In this document: piece by piece, positions 7,499 to 13,677 of the stretch | Layout: each line of letters opens with the position of its first letter | Numbering within the stretch: the first letter of the stretch is position 1 | Origin: Chlamydiales bacterium | GTDB taxonomy: Bacteria; Chlamydiota; Chlamydiia; Chlamydiales; FEN-1388 | DNA: 13,677 bases | Reading direction: 5' to 3' | Assembly: GCA_021372185.1 (NCBI GenBank) | Contig: JAJFUY010000097.1 | Span: forward strand, 1-13,677 | Position numbers and translations under genes: made by a program | The notes under the pieces: generated by a model | Database searches by the model: none | Told to the model about the DNA's origin: nothing | The model's input: only the letters and a program-made list of their open reading frames with translations

Positions 7499-7951
7499 AT
7501 GGCTCAGTCTTTATCCAACATTTTGTTACATATAATTTTTAGCACTAAGAATCGAATACCTTTCATCGATGCTAAACTTGAAAACCAATTAAACTCATAC
7601 ATTACAGCTATAATTAACTCATGCGGAAGTTACACACATAAAATAGGCGGTATCGAAGATCATTTACATATTTTTAACACACTTCCAAGAACCATCTCCG
7701 TATGTGAATTATTGGAAGAAGTAAAGAAAAATTCATCTAAATGGGTAAAGTCAAAAGGAGGAAATTATAAAGATTTTGGATGGCAAAATGGTTATGGAGT
7801 ATTCTCGGTGAGTCAATCACAATTCGATCCTGTTGTTGCATATATCGCCAATCAAAAAGAACATCACAAAATCCAAACATTTCAAGATGAATATCGTATA
7901 TTTTTACAACGAAATAACGTTCCCTATGATGAGAAGTATGTTTGGGATTAA
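7499..7951 (+). CDS. REP-associated tyrosine transposase (IS200-like, Y1)
   Basis: This 150-residue single-domain Y1 transposase has the length usual for the IS200-like Transposase_17 family. The HUH motif is DHLHIF with His55 and His57, and the conserved early HIIFSTKNR block includes His11. The nucleophile is most likely Tyr115 in VVAYIANQKEHH, followed by the typical TFQDEY. The enzyme would cut single-stranded DNA next to hairpins and form a 5'-phosphotyrosine link. All key residues are present, so it is probably functional. AGAGGA (7487-7492) lies 6 bases before the ATG. It sits alone between the two mirrored hairpin arms and belongs to the RAYT-type domesticated or mobile transposases. 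Confidence 0.93.
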   Translation: MAQSLSNILLHIIFSTKNRIPFIDAKLENQLNSYITAIINSCGSYTHKIGGIEDHLHIFNTLPRTISVCELLEEVKKNSSKWVKSKGGNYKDFGWQNGYGVFSVSQSQFDPVVAYIANQKEHHKIQTFQDEYRIFLQRNNVPYDEKYVWD

Positions 7952-8048
7952 TTCAATATAACGCAGTCCTTCAGACTGCAATGCGTTTCACAGCTTACCC
8001 AGGGCGTTGCCCTGGGCTATTATAATCCAGGCTTTCAGCCTGAAAAAT
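7952..8048 (-). repeat. Right inverted arm of the transposase element
   Basis: This is the mirror copy of 7297-7393. It begins at the base after the transposase stop codon and carries the same three hairpins in reverse order. Confidence 0.85.
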
Positions 8049-8088
8049 TAAATACCAAAACTCGAAAAGCTTTTTTAATGCTGGGATG

Positions 8089-8127
8089 GGAATTGGGCCT
8101 CTTCTCAATGGGAAGAGGTCCAATTCC
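8089..8127 (+). repeat. 16-bp hairpin built on the duplicated gene tail
   Basis: GGAATTGGGCCTCTTC (8089-8104) pairs over all 16 positions (one G-T) with GAAGAGGTCCAATTCC (8112-8127) around a 7-base loop. The right arm is part of the copied phosphoesterase 3' end. The original copy near 7207-7235 can form only about 5 bp here. Confidence 0.8.
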
Positions 8128-8173
8128 TCGCACAAATTAAAAAAAGGCTCCAAGAGTATCTTGGAGCCTTTTC
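8099..8173 (+). repeat. Direct repeat, copy 2 (gene-tail remnant)
   Basis: This copy still reads LFSMGRGPIPRTN-stop in frame, matching LFSMARGPIPRTN-stop of the phosphoesterase, followed by the terminator copy. Upstream of 8099 the similarity ends abruptly. It is either the remnant of a tandem phosphoesterase gene or a duplication made when the transposase element arrived. Confidence 0.8.
8146..8168 (-). terminator. Bidirectional terminator, loop-inverted copy
   Basis: It has the same 10-bp stem as 7253-7275, but the loop reads GTA instead of TAC. On the minus strand it lies 11 bases after the stop of the gene at 9007-8180 and is followed by seven T's, so here its main job is probably to end that transcript. 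Confidence 0.8.
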
Positions 8174-8179
8174 TTTTGA

Positions 8180-9007
8180 TTAAGCAGCGGCTTGTGTTCT
8201 TCTTTCTACAAAATTCTCTAGGCGATCTAGTGCTCTATTGGCACATTCGCGGATTTTAAATGCTACGGTTTGGAGCTTGCTTGATTCATCAGGCTTGTCA
8301 AATGGATTGCTTGGGATCATGATCTTTTGGCCAATTATGCTGACTAAGATTCCCAAGCCTACTACTCCGCTTAAGGTGAGCGTAACAGGGTTTGCGGCTG
8401 TAAACACTAACGCTGTAGCGATAACAAAGGCGCCAACTCTTGTAGCGGTTGTTGCTACAGAAAAACCTAGTTGCAAATTCACTCTACGACGGATGGTTTT
8501 CACAAACTTTTCACCATCATCTAATGCCTTATTCTTCACAGACTCATCTTCACTTGCAAGGCCTTCTAGCACCTTGTTTGCACGTTCTGCCATAAGGACA
8601 TTTTTTGCTACTTTTAGCGTTTTATGAAGCGTTTTGCCATTGTCCTTAATATATTCACATGATTTTGTGAGGTCTTTGACTCGATCAGCAAGTGATTTAG
8701 AGGGATTTGGTTTTTGTACTTGTTCAAAGAGCTTTGATCTTTGATTAAATATTGTTGCCGCTTTAACAGCAGCTTCGACACTTTCATAGCCAGCACGGGC
8801 TGCAGTAACCGCAGCAAGTGCCTGTTTTACGGCATTGCTTGTTAAGCTAAAGAAACCAACGCCTTGTGCCCCTTTAATAAGGTTGCCTACAATAATGGTA
8901 AGGACAACAAATTCTGCAGCTACAATATAGTAGGCAGATTTAATAGCCTTGCCTACAGACTGCACGCTAAATGCAGGTGTAGTATTGGTATTTTCTACAA
9001 CTGACAT
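8180..9007 (-). CDS. Hydrophobic-hairpin membrane protein, family copy 3
   Basis: This 275-residue protein starts best at the ATG at 9007: AAGGA lies 6-7 bases upstream, whereas the alternative ATG at 9013 overlaps that site, and the resulting MSVV start matches MSAV of the paralogue at 1234. It has an N-terminal hydrophobic pair (about residues 26-45 and 49-70) and a C-terminal hydrophobic hairpin (about 181-230) turning at AANPVT. A charged helical middle lies between them. It aligns along its C-terminal 170 residues with the protein at 1234-2247 (KDLTKSC, HKTL, ERAN, FVKTIRRRV, NPVT, IRECANRALD, Ala tail). There is no signal peptide and no known family. It is a single-gene unit with its own promoter and terminator. 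The bilobed hydrophobic pattern recalls inclusion-membrane proteins of chlamydiae, but that is only an analogy. Confidence 0.82.
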   Translation of the reverse strand: MSVVENTNTTPAFSVQSVGKAIKSAYYIVAAEFVVLTIIVGNLIKGAQGVGFFSLTSNAVKQALAAVTAARAGYESVEAAVKAATIFNQRSKLFEQVQKPNPSKSLADRVKDLTKSCEYIKDNGKTLHKTLKVAKNVLMAERANKVLEGLASEDESVKNKALDDGEKFVKTIRRRVNLQLGFSVATTATRVGAFVIATALVFTAANPVTLTLSGVVGLGILVSIIGQKIMIPSNPFDKPDESSKLQTVAFKIRECANRALDRLENFVERRTQAAA

Positions 9008-9038
9008 ATTCATCCTTTTTGTTATCTTTTGAGTATTA

Positions 9039-9067
9039 ATTATACATTAATTAACAATTTAATACAA
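9039..9067 (-). promoter_or_regulatory. Sigma70-type promoter for the 9007 gene
   Basis: On the minus strand, -35 TTGTAT (9067-9062) and -10 TATAAT (9044-9039) are 17 bases apart. Start of transcription would be near 9032, leaving a leader of about 25 nt. The block resembles the promoter at 1179-1219. Confidence 0.6.
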
Positions 9068-9176
9068 TATTAATTATCAAAATTTTATTATATCGATAAA
9101 TCACGTCTCTCTCTAGAAATTTGATGCGCTAAATAGATCATCGAAATATAATTTTAGCTAAAAAAAGATAGAAATT

Positions 9177-9389
9177 ATGACAATATCATTTCATGAGTGT
9201 TCAATTTGCAATGAATACAACGACAAACCTCTAGTCTGCAAGAAATGTCTTATAAAATGGAAAACACTTTATGGCGATTCTGAAAAAAGAGAAGCTGCCG
9301 AAGCAACCGCAATGAAAGTAAAAAACCTTCGGCACATCACATCTGTAAAATTTCCTGACAACCCCCTCGCCAAAAAATTTCCGTTATAA
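9177..9389 (+). CDS. Small protein with two CxxC pairs
   Basis: This 70-residue protein has an N-terminal CSIC...CKKC arrangement (Cys8, 11, 21, 24; spacing C-x2-C-x9-C-x2-C) that could hold one zinc ion as a small ribbon or knuckle. The rest is basic and helical with no known motif. There is no signal peptide. A TATAAT at 9147-9152 has a TTGATG 20 bases upstream, a spacing longer than ideal. The ribosome binding site is weak (AAGATAG). It is divergent from the 9007 gene and convergent with the propeller operon. The ordered Cys pairs favour a real gene; its function is unknown. Confidence 0.55.
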   Translation: MTISFHECSICNEYNDKPLVCKKCLIKWKTLYGDSEKREAAEATAMKVKNLRHITSVKFPDNPLAKKFPL

Positions 9390-9393
9390 AAAT

Positions 9394-9487
9394 TCTCTTA
9401 TTTTTATTCTTGATCTTTGTCTTATTTTGTTTTTTCTGAAATACAAAGAATAAGAATAAGAATAAGATCAAGAATAAGACTAAGAGA
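9394..9487. terminator. AT-rich inverted repeat between convergent genes
   Basis: Two 42-base arms (9394-9435 and 9446-9487) are imperfectly complementary. The right arm is made mostly of AATAAG-like units (three in a row, then variants). It lies between the stop of the small CxxC gene and the stop of the propeller operon, where it may end transcription from both sides, although it lacks the GC-rich stem of a classic terminator. Confidence 0.5.
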
Positions 9488-9501
9488 CAATTAGCAGAGC
9501 G

Positions 9502-11154
9502 CTATCTTTCAATGTGGAGGTAGACCACATCTTGTCGATTACAGGTGTCTACCGAGAGGGGGAAGGAATCGCAGGGGAACGTTGCAATTCCGGTCTCAGC
9601 ACACTGATCGTTAGTAACGACAAAGGTGGCTTCAAAATTATTGCCGTTTGGCTCTAGTCCGATATTGCTTGATAGATAGTAGTCAAAAAGACATTGTGAA
9701 GGATCAACTCCATTGTAGCCCCTAATTGCTAATCTTGTATTGAAAGACTTTTTTGTAAGCCGAACTTCTCTGTAACGGTGCTGAAGGTCTTTATCAAAAA
9801 GAGCCAGCCACACATCGGTGCTCAAATAAGGATCTCCAAGGATGTTCTTACGAAAATCATAAAAGAGTATAGCTACCGTACCATCTTCTGCCACAGAAAT
9901 GGAGGGTAAAAACGTCTGTACATCAAGAGAGTCAATGTTAATTGGACGCTCCTTAGACCACGTTTTGCCTCCATCTTTAGAAAGTCGCATGACGCACCCT
10001 GCCCCTTTAGTGGGGTTAAATTGTGGATCAGCATAGACTATATAGAGATATCCATTAGAATGATTTACAGCCATGTCTTTGACGATAAGACCGGTAATCG
10101 GTAAAACAGGATCAGATGATTCAGGATCTACAGCCATCACGTGAGAAACATCATCATCTACTGTATATCGTTTCCATGTATTGCCACCATCTTTTGAACG
10201 CCAGAGATAGATTTTATCATATGGTGCAGGGATGATATCTCCTGGTACGTGCGATTGTAGAACTGTAGTAACAACAAGTGTATTATGACGATCCGGCAGC
10301 ACAACAAGCTGATTTAATATTGGGCGGGGTGTACAGCTATCAGTATCATCTGGTGGAAAGGAGTCTATCAATATAGGGTTTGTCCACGTAGTGCCACCAT
10401 CAGTCGATCTTTGAAAGAAAATATTTTGATTTCCTGTATAGTTAGGGTCTTCACAATCACCTGCCAAGCACGTGTGATCTGATGAAACAATATATACAGT
10501 ATTTTTTCTGTATCGGTCGCCATAAATTTGCGGAAAGTCTAAGAAATGGCATGAGCCATCATCGCGAAAAGATGAACTTACTTGGTCCCAGCTTATTCCA
10601 CCATCGGCAGATTTTGCTACAATATTGCCTTCAGCTACATTTATGTCAGGCTTATGGTCGGCGCTAAAAAGATTGTATGAGCTTGAAAGAACATAGCAGT
10701 TGCCCTCTTTATCAAAAGTAACAGAAGGAAAATAGGCCGACATAAAGTTGTCATTGCCTTTATAGTTTGTTGCACCTTGACATCGAGAAAGCACAAGATC
10801 TGACTGATTCCAGGATTTACCACCATCCATCGTGTACAACGTAGCTACAGAGAGCGTAGCAGATCCATTATAAACAGCATTAGTGAGCACATCTTGCTGC
10901 ATGACAATTACCATGTTTTTTGGATTTTTTGGATTTATGGCAAGTTGTGGGTCAAATGTGACATTTTGATAAAATTCATATCCTATGAGATCTTGCATGT
11001 TATTAAGCTGTAAACAAGAAAGGTCTGATGGAAGGGGAGATGTTCTTGCAATATGAAGGGGCTCTTTGAATTTAGGTTTAGGCTGATGCTTATGGGAACA
11101 ATAGGCAGTAGAACAGATAAGTAATGAGAGCCCTAGTAGGTAATGAAACTTCAT
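9502..11154 (-). CDS. Secreted Asp-box (sialidase-like) propeller protein 2
   Basis: This 550-residue protein has an N-terminal signal peptide (MKFHYLLGLSLLICSTAYCS). Five BNR/Asp boxes of the SxDGGxTW type occur at about 108-115, 182-189, 250-257, 320-327 and 392-399, spaced about 70 residues apart, as expected for a six-bladed beta-propeller. NPKNPKNMVIV near 74-84 is the strand motif common in BNR-repeat proteins. I see no clear RIP motif or arginine triad of true sialidases, so glycan binding or another hydrolase role is as likely as sialidase activity. Many Cys suggest disulfides. GAGGAAAA lies 6 bases before the ATG. It is the last gene of the operon, 14 bases after its tandem paralogue, to which it is roughly 60% identical by eye. 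Confidence 0.88.
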   Translation of the reverse strand: MKFHYLLGLSLLICSTAYCSHKHQPKPKFKEPLHIARTSPLPSDLSCLQLNNMQDLIGYEFYQNVTFDPQLAINPKNPKNMVIVMQQDVLTNAVYNGSATLSVATLYTMDGGKSWNQSDLVLSRCQGATNYKGNDNFMSAYFPSVTFDKEGNCYVLSSSYNLFSADHKPDINVAEGNIVAKSADGGISWDQVSSSFRDDGSCHFLDFPQIYGDRYRKNTVYIVSSDHTCLAGDCEDPNYTGNQNIFFQRSTDGGTTWTNPILIDSFPPDDTDSCTPRPILNQLVVLPDRHNTLVVTTVLQSHVPGDIIPAPYDKIYLWRSKDGGNTWKRYTVDDDVSHVMAVDPESSDPVLPITGLIVKDMAVNHSNGYLYIVYADPQFNPTKGAGCVMRLSKDGGKTWSKERPINIDSLDVQTFLPSISVAEDGTVAILFYDFRKNILGDPYLSTDVWLALFDKDLQHRYREVRLTKKSFNTRLAIRGYNGVDPSQCLFDYYLSSNIGLEPNGNNFEATFVVTNDQCAETGIATFPCDSFPLSVDTCNRQDVVYLHIER

Positions 11155-11168
11155 ACTATTTTCCTCGG

Positions 11169-12815
11169 TTAGTTTCGTTTAATTTTTGCAAATACTATAT
11201 TTTGACGACTACAGTCGTCAATAGTCATAGGGAATGAATCACAAGGAAATGTTCCTATAGTTGCCACTTCGCATCCATTTTGGGTGACAGTAAATGCGGC
11301 CACAAAGTCATTATTAATAGCCTGAAGTCCTACATGATTAGAAAGGTAGTAATCAAACTGGCAATTTTGTGGATCCACGCCGTTATAGCCCCTTATACTT
11401 TGGCGAGTATCAAAGGACTCATGTGTCAGACGCACTTCACCAAGGTGTGTCTTCAGATCTTTATCAAAAAATGCCATCCACACATCGGTATTGAGTGCAG
11501 GCTTACCAGATTTATGTTTACGAAAGTCATAAAAAAGCACACCAACTGTACCATCTTTTGCTACAGCAACAGTAGGTAAAAACGTTTGCACATCAAGCGA
11601 GTCAGGATTTATGGGACGAGGTTTTGACCAATTTTTCCCACCATTTTTTGACATTTTAATCACGCAGCCTGCCTGGCCGGTGGGATTAAATTGCGGATCA
11701 GAATAGACAACGTATATGTAACCTGTGCTGTGGTTTATAGCCATATCTTTTGTAGTAAAGTCTGTCACAGGAAGAACGGGTGCAATACTATCAGGATCTA
11801 CAACAAGAACATGCGGAATGGTTGCTATTACTTTTTTTTTCCAGGTAACACCCTCATCTTTTGATTTAAACATATAGAGTTCATCATATGGAGTGGTCAC
11901 TACTGAATCCGCAGTGCTTCGTTGAATCATTGAAGTCACAAACAAGGAGTGATGTTTGTCTGGTAGTACTGCTAACTGATGCCATTGTGGAATGGGCGTA
12001 CATTGATTTGGATTATCCTGGGGAAAAGATGCAATTGTTAAAAGCTCAGACCATGATGCTCCTGTATTCGTTGATTTTTGAAAAAGGATATTTTGATTTC
12101 CTGTAAAATTGGAGTCAGTACATGTCTCTCTTACTAAACATGTGTTATCGGACGTAACCAGGTATATAGCATCCTTTTTAAATGGATCTGTTGTCATATA
12201 GGGAAAATCAAGGTAGTGACAAATTCCTTCATCGCCAGTTACAGCACTTATTTGGTTCCAATTTATGCCACCATCAATTGATTTAACCACAATGTTAGCT
12301 TCAGAATAATTTTCTAAATCCAAGTGGTCTGCTGAAAAAAGGTTATACGATGAAACAAAGATATAGCAATTTCCTGCACAGTCAAAACTTACTGTAGGAA
12401 AATAGGCAGAGGTAAAATTGTTGCACGCTTTGAAATTTGTATTATTTTGACAGCGGCTGAGCACAAGGTGTGATTGATTCCAGGTTTCGCCTCCATCTAA
12501 TGTATATAAGACTATCGTAGCAAGCGGTAAAGAGGAATTATACACTGCATCAGCAAGCGCATCTTGCTGTGCTACTATAACCATATTTTTGTGATTGGTA
12601 GGATTAAATGCAATTTGAGGGTCAAAGGCAACATTCTGGTAGTAGTTATATCCTGTAAGATCAAGTGGGTTGTTAAGCTGCAAGCAGCTCAAGTCTGGGG
12701 GAAGTCTTGACTTACTAGTTACAAAGCGAGGCTTTGATGCCTTAAACTCATGAGTATAGGCCATACTATGAAATAAAAATGTGAGTATTAAGAGACCGAA
12801 AGCTTTTTTTGTCAT
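11169..12815 (-). CDS. Secreted Asp-box (sialidase-like) propeller protein 1
   Basis: The ATG at 12815 is chosen over the upstream GTG at 12827: the GTG overlaps the ribosome binding site AAGGTG (12830-12825), which is 9 bases from the ATG, and the paralogue starts after the same ATAGT-ATG junction. The 548-residue product begins with a signal peptide (MTKKAFGLLILTFLFHSMAY). It shares the LPxDLSCLQLNN start and the overall layout of its downstream paralogue. Of five Asp boxes, the first two are canonical (TLDGGETW, SIDGGINW) and three are degraded (STNTGASW, SKDEGVTW, SKNGGKNW). It is a likely extracellular beta-propeller; catalysis is unproven, with no recognised sialidase active site. It follows the collagen-like gene by 31 bases, consistent with one transcript. 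Confidence 0.88.
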   Translation of the reverse strand: MTKKAFGLLILTFLFHSMAYTHEFKASKPRFVTSKSRLPPDLSCLQLNNPLDLTGYNYYQNVAFDPQIAFNPTNHKNMVIVAQQDALADAVYNSSLPLATIVLYTLDGGETWNQSHLVLSRCQNNTNFKACNNFTSAYFPTVSFDCAGNCYIFVSSYNLFSADHLDLENYSEANIVVKSIDGGINWNQISAVTGDEGICHYLDFPYMTTDPFKKDAIYLVTSDNTCLVRETCTDSNFTGNQNILFQKSTNTGASWSELLTIASFPQDNPNQCTPIPQWHQLAVLPDKHHSLFVTSMIQRSTADSVVTTPYDELYMFKSKDEGVTWKKKVIATIPHVLVVDPDSIAPVLPVTDFTTKDMAINHSTGYIYVVYSDPQFNPTGQAGCVIKMSKNGGKNWSKPRPINPDSLDVQTFLPTVAVAKDGTVGVLFYDFRKHKSGKPALNTDVWMAFFDKDLKTHLGEVRLTHESFDTRQSIRGYNGVDPQNCQFDYYLSNHVGLQAINNDFVAAFTVTQNGCEVATIGTFPCDSFPMTIDDCSRQNIVFAKIKRN

Positions 12816-12846
12816 ACTATGTTTCACCTTATAATTCTCTACTTCC

Positions 12847-13677
12847 TTATAGGCTATTATACTGAAGTTCTATACTCAACACTACGATTGGGAATGCATA
12901 GGTATCTTGACCATTATCTAAGCGAGAAAAAGAGAAAGATACAAGATCTTCAGGATTTATCGCAAAATTTGGAATAGTAAATATCACATCATAATGATTA
13001 TAAGTTGTACTTGTGGATGTACTTGTTACAGAGACAGGAGAAGCTGTAACAGTAAATCCGCTCGGAAAATTAACTGTAGAACCTACTGGCGTATCTACAC
13101 CACTTAGCTGTCCTACTATATCACCCGTCTTTATCGTTTGACCTTGCTGCATTGTGACAAAGTGCACAATCACAGTTGGTGAACTTCCAGCTATAAAAGC
13201 ACTTGGCACATGAAACGTAGTTGAGGCATTAGGGCTATTAGTACCAGAACCTGGTTTTGCAATTGATAATCCGGGCATTGTAACGTTTGTGGTGCCAATG
13301 GTACCTATTGTCAATGTTGATGGGTTCATCGTGTTACCTTGAGTCATCGACTGCGCATTAAATACTAATGAAAGAGACCCACTACCCGATGCTCCGGTAG
13401 ACCCAGTTGAACCTGTGGCACCAGTTGAGCCAACAGGTCCAGTCGGACCCGTTGGTCCAATAGGACCTGTGGGGCCTGTAGCACCTGTTCGGCCTGTAGG
13501 CCCTGTAGCTCCTGTTGCACCTGCACCTGGCCCAGTAGGGCCTACAGCACCTGTCGGCCCTGTTGGTCCCGTTATACTCACTCCTGTAGCTCCTCTTGGA
13601 CCTGTGGGTCCTGTTAGGCCTGTAGCGCCAGTAGCACCTGTTGCGCCCGTCGTTCCTGCACCTGTTGCACCAGTAGG
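12847..13677 (-). CDS. Collagen-like surface protein (5' partial)
   Basis: The frame is open to the window edge, and collagen repeats continue upstream of the GTG at 13581, so that codon is an internal valine and the start is outside the window. The visible part has Gly-X-Thr/Gly-Pro-Thr style triplets (GPTGPTGATG) for about 90 residues, with a short break (GVSITG), then a C-terminal domain of about 175 residues rich in beta-branched and Ser/Thr residues that resembles trimerising heads of bacterial collagen-like proteins such as BclA. It would form a triple-helical surface fibre. Synonymous codons vary among triplets, so the protein repeat is kept without long identical DNA repeats. It appears to be the first visible gene of an operon with two propeller proteins. 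Confidence 0.88.
   Translation of the reverse strand, partial: PTGATGAGTTGATGATGATGLTGPTGPRGATGVSITGPTGPTGAVGPTGPGAGATGATGPTGRTGATGPTGPIGPTGPTGPVGSTGATGSTGSTGASGSGSLSLVFNAQSMTQGNTMNPSTLTIGTIGTTNVTMPGLSIAKPGSGTNSPNASTTFHVPSAFIAGSSPTVIVHFVTMQQGQTIKTGDIVGQLSGVDTPVGSTVNFPSGFTVTASPVSVTSTSTSTTYNHYDVIFTIPNFAINPEDLVSFSFSRLDNGQDTYAFPIVVLSIELQYNSL

Larger units (their letters stand above)
7297..8048. mobile_element. RAYT / IS200-like element with 97-nt inverted arms
   Basis: A transposase gene is enclosed by inverted arms, 7297-7393 and 7952-8048, that match at 92 of 97 positions without gaps by eye. Each arm holds three hairpins: CAGGC/GCCTG (7303-7317), CCCAGGGC-AAC-GCCCTGGG (7329-7347) and GCAGTC-TGAAG-GACTGC (7366-7382). 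The right arm begins at the base after the transposase stop; the left arm ends about 105 bases before its start. Hairpins near a Y1 transposase gene are typical of REP/BIME systems. Long mirrored terminal arms are not usual for classic IS200/IS605 elements. Confidence 0.8.

Noticed and set aside
8238..8627. A 129-codon plus-strand frame opposite the 9007-8180 gene
   Set aside because: It is antisense to a gene with clear paralogue support and has no motif or ribosome binding site; I treat it as a shadow frame.
9502..12815. Calling the two propellers true sialidases (neuraminidases)
   Set aside because: Asp boxes are shared by many propeller proteins, and I could not find the RIP motif or the arginine triad with confidence.
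12847..13581. A complete collagen-like gene starting at the GTG at 13581
   Set aside because: Collagen triplets continue in frame upstream to the window edge, so that GTG encodes an internal valine.
13380..13677. Repeated short motifs that could look like a CRISPR array or minisatellite
   Set aside because: The periodicity is 9 bases and in frame with Gly-X-Y codons, with varied synonymous codons; it is collagen coding sequence, not repeat-spacer units.
1..13677. tRNA, rRNA or riboswitch
   Set aside because: I saw no cloverleaf with a GTTCRA-type arm, no rRNA-like stretch, and no known riboswitch core in the intergenic gaps, though short or divergent RNAs could be missed by eye.

Overview
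The window looks like a chromosomal segment from a small-genome, AT-rich, host-associated bacterium. The mix of an amoeba-symbiont flavour (a possible SH2-like fold, proteins built around hydrophobic hairpins, collagen-like surface protein, Asp-box propellers, a DUF990-type ABC-2 exporter) would suit Candidatus Dependentiae (TM6/Babeliae) or another intracellular lineage. That placement is inference from gene content only; no marker gene in the window fixes the taxon.

Layout. 1-927 (+): the 3' part of a gene whose protein has a stretch resembling an SH2 domain, then a Pro/Ala/Gln linker and a basic C-terminus. 928-1233: a gene-free gap holding a 195-bp nested inverted repeat (941-1135) and a good sigma70-type promoter. 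1234-5397 (+): a tightly packed run of five genes: two hydrophobic-hairpin proteins that look like paralogues, then a complete ABC-2 exporter (ATPase plus two permeases). 5403-5984 (-): an unrecognised Cys-containing protein. 6091-7248 (+): an exported, divergent calcineurin-like phosphoesterase, ending in a bidirectional terminator. 7297-8048: a REP-associated (IS200-like, Y1) transposase gene bracketed by 97-nt inverted arms, each carrying three hairpins. Just beyond it, 8099-8173 repeats the 3' end and terminator of the phosphoesterase gene. 9007-8180 (-): a third member of the hydrophobic-hairpin family, sharing promoter sequence with the first. 9177-9389 (+): a 70-residue protein with two CxxC pairs. 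9394-9487: an AT-rich inverted repeat between convergent genes. 13677-9502 (-): an apparent three-gene operon with a collagen-like protein (5' end outside the window) followed by two tandemly duplicated secreted Asp-box (sialidase-like) propellers.

How the parts may work together. Most products act at or outside the cell envelope: an exporter with membrane partner proteins, a signal-peptide-bearing phosphoesterase, and a collagen-like fibre with propeller proteins that could display or bind glycans. The mobile and hairpin elements lie between transcription units and seem to have produced local duplications and inversions. The strongest leads are the SH2-like region, the three-member hydrophobic-hairpin family with its shared promoter block, the collagen/propeller operon, and the transposase element with its duplicated flank.
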